DNA of 64,000 bases from Polytrichum commune (taxonomy: Eukaryota > Streptophyta > Polytrichopsida > Polytrichales > Polytrichaceae): assembly GCA_950295325.1 (NCBI GenBank), contig OX485809.1:3596001-3660000 (forward strand). The letters are read 5' to 3'. The translations under genes were made by a program, and so were the position numbers. The notes beneath the pieces were generated by a model. The model was not told the origin of the DNA, ran no database searches, and saw only the letters and a program-made list of their open reading frames with translations. Of this stretch, positions 57,292-64,000 are shown in pieces. Position 1 is the first letter of the stretch. Each line of letters opens with the position of its first letter.

Positions 57292-58459
57292 TGTTCTGGG
57301 ATAGAGGGTTTCATCGTTTCCGAAGTATTAATTAAGGTTTCAAGGTTGTTGGAATTGTTGTCGATCTATGGAGTGCCGGGGTTTTGCTTTCCTTACTGGA
57401 AAAACGCCCTTTAGTCATTTGCAAGAAGAGGAACTTGCATGACGAGATTGTTCATTACATACCGATTTCTCAAACACACACATTTCCAAGCAACCCAAAC
57501 ATCTAGTACACATGTTGGACTTCAACACCATGTAAGAAGCCATGTGAAGGTGTGTGTCACTTGGATGATTTTTTAATGTGGTTGTGATCACTAGAAGTTG
57601 AACAGGACGAGGAAGAAGAAGAAGAAGAAGAAGAAGAAGACTAGTATGCTAGCGAAAAAATAAACTATGAATTAATAGTTACAAGCATTTGTAATTTGGA
57701 CCAACGAGATTAACAAGAATGAATTATGTCCATTACAAATTCATTGAGAACTTTGGAACTGCAACAAGTGATTCTTCAAGCATCCAATCCTATGATGATT
57801 AGGATATGAACAAATTAGAGTCATATGAGCTAAGCACATGCAATAAATATGATGTGCATCAAGCATATTCATTGAATCATGGATATTTATACTTCAAAAA
57901 ATTACTTACTAGACATTCACATAAATCAAAGTTGAGATGCAAATCTAAGAAGAGGTCATAGTGATGATTTGTGAGAATATGCATGATTTATGATTTTTTA
58001 TTTATAATCTAAGATATCTAGTTATTATTAACCTATTAATGAGTTATTTTTAACTTGTCTATTTATTGATTTAAATTTTTATTATTTGTAATATTTGTAA
58101 AATTCTAAACATAGGATTAACTTTTGTGTATCCCTTCAATTGTAAATTCCCACTATCAATGGTATGAAATTATGCATGATTTTGTTATTTCACCATTTAT
58201 GATCTATGATGATTTCCAATAAAATAGAGTTACACTAATGAACAATATTGAGTACACTTTGAACAAACTCGTCTTCAACATACAACCATGAATAATTCTC
58301 ATGCTCTTTTTCATATTTGAAAATTAGATATGATATTGCACAAACTTGTGTACATGTATGTAGAATTTCACATTACACTAATAATAAGAAAATATACTGC
58401 AAAGCCAAATGAAAAACTATATACAGATACTCAGTTTGTTCAAGCTGCCTACAAAATCT
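57292..58459. other. AT-rich intergenic DNA
   Basis: Contains a (GAA)n microsatellite at 57612-57640. No conserved gene seen. Confidence 0.45.
57612..57640. repeat. (GAA)n microsatellite
   Basis: Uninterrupted GAA run of about 29 bases. Confidence 0.85.
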
Positions 58460-60225
58460 TTAATAATTGATCCAATAACCCCTACTCTTCAACATAGCGT
58501 TAATTCTTTGTGGCATGCTCTCATAAAGCACCATGCAATCATGTTCACTAAAATTGGGATGCACTAAACATACACGCTCCCATAATCTTTATATTCCTCT
58601 TAGAGGTGTCATAAATTTGTTCAAGCATTGTTTGAGAAGTGCCCGGAAGTGTTCAATGGAATTCAAATCTGGAGATTGTGTAGGCCATTGAAGGAGTTGA
58701 AATGGTTGTGATGCCAACCATTTATGCAAACTTTTACTTGTGTGCTTGGAATCATTATCATGTTGAAAGACCAACCTACTTGGATCCATATTGTAATCTT
58801 GTGTAGTGGACCACAAGAAAGTTTCTCAAAATAAATTTGTACAGATGCTTGTCCATCCTACCTTCAATTTTGTACCATGTTCCTGGCCCAAAACTTGTCA
58901 TACATCTCCAAATCATCACCGACCCACCACCATGCTTCACGATCTAATGAACATGTCAAGGTCCGATGCGTTCTCCATCTCCAATCCAACACCATGACTC
59001 AAGGGGGGGGGGGGTCACTCCCTCTTATATTTTGGATACATGTGCACTCATGATTTATTTATCGGGGGGCTATGTACCTTGCAGATAAGATGATAAGGTA
59101 TGCTATTTCTCAAAATAAAGGTAAATGCTTGTATTTTAATACACCCTACCAATAATTACAATTTTTCGGGGGAACCATTTAAAAAATCCTATTTTACTGA
59201 TGCTACATTTTTTTTGTATATACCAAGTGACCATTTTTTTTTACTTTACTCCAATTGTTTTTTTCTCGGAGCCCAATTGTTGTGCATTTTGTTTCTTACA
59301 CCCCATTTTTTTGGTTTTGTAAGCGAAAATTGCAATTCAAACATAGTGCTAAAATTTTCCCTCCCGGCACATGTGTAAAGGCCATTAACTCCACATTGAA
59401 TACATTGGTTCAATAACGTTCAAGCCAACCAGCTTGCAAAGTCATCCATCCAAGTCTTTTCAACAAAAACTTACCTCTTTTCATCCATTAGCACAGACCA
59501 TACCCTAGACCCACTACCCCTAGTAATTATTTCCATGCTATTTTACATGTATTAACTAGATAAAAGAGGCCATTATATGTGATGGTATTTTACATGTAAA
59601 CATGTTTCATTATTTTAAAACCCCCTATATTGTATGTACATTTTTTTTACAAAATTTATCTACAATGAATATATTAGACCTTATTTTTAATCGCACATCG
59701 TTTCTACAATTTTTGCCAGTGACCCCCCAAGCACCATGATTTATCATATGAGTTAAACCTATTTATCTTGTCTCATCACTAAACATCACGCATTTCCTAT
59801 CATCAATGGTCTAATTCTCATACCTTTGAGCAAATCTCAATGACTAAAAAATGCAAGGACATCTTTATGACTACAAAATGGCTTCCTTTGGTGAGTTTGT
59901 GCACCCAATCCAACATTTATCAAAGCACGTCTCACAGTGATGTCAAACAATTATTTGCATATTGTAGATCGGACTTGTTTTGTTGTCGCAAATCCAGTTC
60001 CAAGTCGACCTTCAGTAACGAGAGTGACACAATGCCTCTTCTCTCAATTTGCAAGAAGCTTTGGAGGCCCTCCTCTTTGTCTCTCAATCTTGCCCCTACA
60101 TCCTTCCTCAAATGCACTACAAAAGATTTGCTCATGCCCATTAAAGCGGCAACTCTGCGAGTAGAAAGACCGCTTCTAAGTTGCATTAAAGCATGGTGCT
60201 TTTGTTCTTGAATCAACATAGGCAT
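58460..60225 (-). pseudogene. Tc1-like transposase, frameshifted and split by a 734-bp insertion
   Basis: Reading on the minus strand from 60225, a helix-turn-helix (STRRVAALMGMSKSFVVHLR) is followed by SQIERRGI-type and VRRALINVGLGAQTHQRKPF segments, then WTIDDRKCVMFSDETR with the first catalytic Asp. After the insertion the sense resumes with SWCWIGDGERIG, then HGGGSVMIWRCMT, EGRMDKHLYKFIL, FQHDNDSKHTSKSLHKWL with the second Asp, and WPTQSPDLNSIEHFRALLK with the third acidic residue. The tail ends SRGYWINY, stop at 58460. Several frameshifts and stops separate the blocks, so it is dead. Terminal repeats of the host element were not resolved. Confidence 0.82.
58998..59731. mobile_element. 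734-bp element nested in the Tc1 transposase, probable hAT-type
   Basis: CACCATGA occurs at 58990-58997 and 59732-59739 and fits an 8-bp target duplication. The ends are inverted: CTCAAGGGGGGG..GTCACT on the left and, read inward, CTTGGGGGGTCACT on the right. Removing the element and one CACCATGA rejoins the Tc1 transposase sense (DKSWCWIGDGE), direct evidence of insertion. The interior is AT-rich with T-runs and no transposase. Confidence 0.75.
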
Positions 60226-60717
60226 ACGGCTACAAACAATTCTACAAATTGCACCTAGCGTACTATGGAACCAAGGCTACACAATGCACAAGAAATCTCA
60301 CAACGTTCTCAACTACACAATGCACACAAAGATGTCGATGTTGGAAGAGTGGCGGCAAACAAAAGCGAGAATTGTAACCTAACCACTTCAACATTTCTTA
60401 TTTTAGAATCTCTAAACCCTTTTCACTTTTTGGTTTTATATTTATGCAATTGATTACTTGAACTCTTGTTTTGATCACTTCATCACTTTGTTTGTGAATT
60501 GGCTGACAATGGGAGCCGAAGTTGAGTTTGTGTACAACGTACTCAGTTTGTTCGTAATTGTGTCCTTCAATTTGATGATGTCAAGGAGGCCTTTCTTGTT
60601 AAACAATATAGTTTTTTTCCATCTCTCTGAGAAGAAACTAGATTACTTCCCTTCAATGATTTTCTCAAATACGAATGTACTTGAAGCAACCCTTGATACC
60701 ATTCTGGTGTACCTTTA
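60226..60717. other. Spacer upstream of the Tc1 pseudogene
   Basis: ACTCAGTTTGTTC near 60540 repeats a motif near 58427 in the same orientation, on either side of the Tc1 remnant. These could be relics of element ends, but they are direct rather than inverted. No gene seen. Confidence 0.3.
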
Positions 60718-61108
60718 GTCCCATAAGTCTTGGACTCTAAGGTCCAATTCACACAGGGTCCCAAGTCCTAAGTCTCAAGTCACTTGAGTTCAATCCATGC
60801 AACCTCGACCATTGAGAGCATGGAAGTTGGGACTTATTGCTTCAAGTACTAAAACCCAAGTGCGATGTCAATGCCTACATGACACTCTTTTTTGGAGGCG
60901 AGACTTGGGACTTGTGTTGAGTGGAACACTGGACATAAGCCCTGATAATTTTTTGCATAAAATAATTAAGATCCAACTCTAATGAATGTAAACCATAATT
61001 TAAAAGTTTCTTGTGGCTCAAATGTTGCAACTTTGCCTCTATGTTGGGACTTGTTAACATGAGTGTGACTTGGGACCCCATGTGGACTGGACCTAAGACC
61101 AATTCCAT
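60718..61108. mobile_element. Inverted-repeat MITE-like element, about 390 bp
   Basis: The left arm CTAAGGTCCAATTCACACAG then GGTCCCAAGTC is matched, inverted, by TTAGGTCCAGTCCACATGGG then GTCCCAAGTC from the right end. The interior has more GGGACTT/AAGTCCC motifs. Ends approximate. Confidence 0.55.
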
Positions 61109-61462
61109 TTCATTGAACCTCAAATGATTATCATATTTCGAGCATGTGGCCCAATCTCTACCAAGTTGACATTAGCTTCTATCTCACATAGGCTACTGCA
61201 CTCTACCACTCTAAATCTTTTAAGTTGGTTTGACACCAGTACTACAATCATACAAACCATATCTTGGCTTCCCAAACTTTAAACTTCATTTCATTTTAGG
61301 CACATGTCTTTATGGCGTTCTTGGAGCCACTCCAAAACCACATATCAATCAAATATTGTGTAGGTATTCTAATAAGGAAAGTAACCGAATATGGTTGTCT
61401 ACATTAGGTTTGGTGGACTTGCTCGAGTTCGTCTGACTCAGTATGAGCCAGTCAGGGACTAA

Positions 61463-62000
61463 GGGCGCTTTACACCTAGAGGCCAGGCTAATTCCCCTTG
61501 AGGCATATTGCATGAAATTTCAACCCATTTTGGGTTGGAGGCTGGCTTCAACTACACATTATAATAAGATTATGACGGGGGCAAATTTTCCCATATGTAA
61601 AAGGCCTTAGGGCCAAGAAGCCAAGCCAATTCAATAAATCTAGCATAATCCAACACATCTAGCATAATCTAGCATAGAGCCGTTCAGATTTCCACATAAT
61701 CCGAGGGATCTAGTTCGTTGAAAAAATCATATTTTATCATCAAAGGTTTCTTTTATTGAAATCTGACATTGGTCCCGAGGCCAAGAATTAGCCCTCCATC
61801 TTGGGTGCACCCAATTCAATGAGCTTGGGCCATGTCAGACCATGCATTTTTTTATTAGAAAATTCATACCACCAAATCGGCCTGGCCTCTAGATGTAAAA
61901 AAGTTGGGACCAATTTCAGCCTTTTAACAAATCACAAGTGAGGATTTCAAGCCTCTTACACAACGAATTGGCCCGGCCTATAGGTGTAAAGCAGCCGAAA
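61463..62000. mobile_element. Inverted-repeat MITE-like element, about 530 bp
   Basis: The left arm GCTTTACACCTAGAGGCCAG then GCTAATTC and the inverted right arm GCTTTACACCTATAGGCCGG then GCCAATTC match at about 25 of 28 bases. Two more inverted GGCC..TTTAC motifs lie inside (about 61600 and 61880). No coding sequence. Confidence 0.65.
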
Positions 62001-62338
62001 ATCTCATACGGTAAGCTTACCTTCATCACGTCCTCCGCAAGTGATACCAATGTTACACAATTTGCACTGTCTCTGATGTTACAGTCTGGGATATGATGGA
62101 GTGAACAAATTGTGGGTCTTGTTAAATGTGCCCAATTCCCATCACCATCGTCGTCATCATCCGACGCATTGGTGATTGGAGTGTGGTGTAAGTATGTAGG
62201 AAGGATCGATTGATGTTGCCGAATGAATCCCGGCTCTGGCGATTGGGGATGGTGGTGGTTATGATGGTGATGATGATGATGAGAAGCGAAACCTCATTGC
62301 CTCCGAGGAGACCCTAAGCAAGGGTGGTGTAAGTTGCG
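62001..62338 (+). promoter_or_regulatory. 5' flank of the folate-carrier gene
   Basis: Upstream of ATG 62339. It contains (GATGAT)n and (CATCGTCGTCATCAT) short tracts. No TATA box was clear. Probable promoter and leader. Confidence 0.35.
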
Positions 62339-64000
62339 ATGCAAAGTGTTCAGTACATGTGGTCGCAATGGAAGTGGGAAAGTGCGGTTGCGGGCGGGGT
62401 GGCCGGCCTCACCACTGTGGTCGCACTTCACCCTCTCGACATTGTGCGCACCCGTTTTCAAGGTTCGTTGTTTCTTCTGCTACCTCCATTTACTCGTCTT
62501 TTTCCTCTCTTTTTTAATGTTTTTTGGGGTTCTTCTATTGTCCATGGACTGGATGCTTCCAAAGGCACCTGAAAATATGGCGATGTAATTTGAATCTACT
62601 CTGTGACTTGCCGTATCTTGATGTCCTCATTAAAAAAATTGGTTTGTAAGAGAGAAATTTCAGCGAGCAGAAACAGTACAAATTGTTTTTGTAAAATTTA
62701 AATACGGACTCTGCCAATGTTTACTCATTTTGTACTGTTGTTTCTTGCCCGAATCAGTCCATGAATCAAGGAATTCAGCAAATTCCTTGTGGACTTAAAC
62801 CCTAAACCCTAATCTTTTCCATCATCACTCATTTTTAAGGTTTCTTCGTCTACTACCTCGATATACTAAGCTTTTGATGCCTTCTTTTGTTCTTCTTCTG
62901 TTAATGGACTCCATATTTCCGAAGGGTACATTATGGCTGTACGATTTGAATCTACCCTGTGAATTTTCGTATCTTTCCATCCTCATTAAGAATTTTTGAA
63001 CTGAAAGAGAAATTCAGCGAGCAGAAACAGTGCAAATTGTTTGTGTAACATCAAATATGGACTCTCCCAATGTTTATTGAAATTTGGACTGTTGTTTCTG
63101 CTCCAAATCAGTTGATGAATCAGGGAATTCAGCAAATTCCTAGTGGACTTAAACCCTCAACACTAATCTTTTCCATCCTCATTCTTGAATCAAACATCCT
63201 CGTGGATTTACACCCTAAGTCCTGAGCTTTTTTGTTCTTCGGTCAAAGGTACCTTTTGGTGGTGTTTGAATTTACCGTATCTTTCCATCCTCATTAAGAG
63301 TTTTTGAATTGTAATAGAATATCAGCAAGCAGGAACAGTATAACCATCTCTGGAATCATCTCTTATTCAGGTATCTAACATTTTTTTTGACACCAGTAGA
63401 GTATGGGTATTTGACAGTCTTTGTATTTTCATGACCATTTGGGTCTATATACCATAGAAAAACCTTCATTCTTAGGTTAAATCGTCCTAGTATCGGTATG
63501 GTGTAGAATGGGATCAGTTGACCCAAATTTAAACTCAGGTATACAAAGATTCTCTCACCTTGACATATCCACCAAATATGAATATTTGACTGGTATTACA
63601 ATTCTGATACCCATGGGTAGGTTCTTTCATAGCATTATTGATGTTGATTATTTATACCCATGCATTCACCTATATACCGGCCCAACATTGGTTTGAACTA
63701 CCGGTATTTTAGTTATATGTAATTCTTCCCTCACATCTGCAGAACTTCATACAAATCAAGTCTCATAAAAATAGAAGCCTCGGCAAGTCACTGTACAAGT
63801 CATGGATGCTCGAAAGCATCCTCTGTGTGAACCAATAGTTATTGATGGTTTGATGAAGTAAAACATTTTCAAGGTTATCTACTCACCGGATTTCTATTTG
63901 TGAGTATTTTGCAGTGCATGATGGGCGCCAGGTGCTGATACCAACATACAAGAACACAGCTCATGCTTTGTACACAATCTCTCGTGTTGAGGTGCTTGTA
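62339..64000 (+). CDS. FOLT1: Folate carrier of the mitochondrial carrier family, 5' part (cut by window end)
   Basis: Exon 1 (62339-62462, ending in phase 1) encodes MQSVQYMWSQWKWESAVAGG and on to ALHPLDIVRTRFQ, the first transmembrane helix with the mitochondrial-carrier signature P-x-D-x-x-R. Exon 2 starts at 63915 after TTTTGCAG and reads VHDGRQVLIPTYKNTAHALY then TISRVE before the window ends. The junction codon and DGR..PTYKNTAHA match plant FOLT1, the folate transporter of plastid/mitochondrial membranes, rather than other carriers. The remaining two carrier repeats lie beyond the edge. Intron 1 is 1452 bp. Confidence 0.85.
62578..63340. repeat. Tandem repeats in FOLT1 intron 1, about 357-bp period
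   Basis: Two long copies (62578 onward and 62935 onward) and a shorter third (from about 63258) share TTTGAATCTAC, TCATTAA, CAGCGAGCAGAAACAGT, ACTCTSCCAATGTTTA and GGAATTCAGCAAATTCCT then GTGGACTTAAACCCT. Confidence 0.78.

Noticed and set aside
58427-60552. ACTCAGTTTGTTC pair as terminal repeats of the Tc1 element
   Set aside because: The two copies are in the same orientation, while Tc1 ends should be inverted; left as unexplained flanking motifs.

Overview
The window looks like nuclear DNA of a land plant, most likely a non-seed lineage (bryophyte or lycophyte/fern grade), though the sequence alone cannot settle which. Reasons: spliceosomal genes with GT-AG introns; an ER Hsp70 of the plant HSP70-17 type ending in HDEL; a LACS8/9-type acyl-CoA synthetase; a plant folate-carrier first exon; a DUF4408/DUF761 protein (a plant-only family); a nuclear tRNA-Lys; and a dense, nested load of DNA transposons of hAT, pogo/Tigger and Tc1 types. 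The DNA is AT-rich with long G/C homopolymer runs and GA/GAA microsatellites. No bacterial, organellar or CRISPR features were seen.

Layout. 1-15.8 kb is gene-poor and transposon-rich: a TA-flanked MITE family, a 1.62-kb hAT element (5260-6881) inserted into one MITE copy with an 8-bp target duplication, a long inverted-repeat element (about 7266-8095), and a complete pogo/Tigger element (12605-15359) with a 491-aa transposase that has all three catalytic Asp. 15.8-20.7 kb holds a GC-rich leader region and a DUF4408/DUF761 membrane-protein gene. tRNA-Lys(UUU) lies at 21674-21745 (minus). 22-28 kb is again repeat-rich and includes a 551-bp non-autonomous hAT-like element (24637-25187). 28.4-31.8 kb (minus) is a six-exon Wee1-family kinase. 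33.9-36.0 kb, between the divergent kinase and Hsp70 genes, is made of degenerate tandem repeats. 37.3-43.7 kb is HSP70-17 (11 exons, 801 aa) and 46.7-55.1 kb is the acyl-CoA synthetase (11 exons, 705 aa). 55.1-62.3 kb carries a kinase pseudogene, a decayed Tc1 transposase interrupted by a 734-bp element with an apparent 8-bp target duplication, and two inverted-repeat elements. At 62.3 kb a folate-carrier gene begins and runs off the right edge.

The protein genes are unrelated housekeeping functions (cell-cycle kinase, ER chaperone, lipid activation, folate transport), not a pathway cluster. The most notable signal is structural. Genes here repeatedly carry local tandem duplications that include exon ends and splice sites (HSP70-17 intron 1, the 89-bp copy after LACS exon 3, the Wee1 3' end), and the transposons are nested with readable target-site duplications. 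I did not find a convincing new multi-gene system. Exon models were built by hand from splice consensus and reading-frame continuity; the totals for all three complete multi-exon genes are divisible by three.
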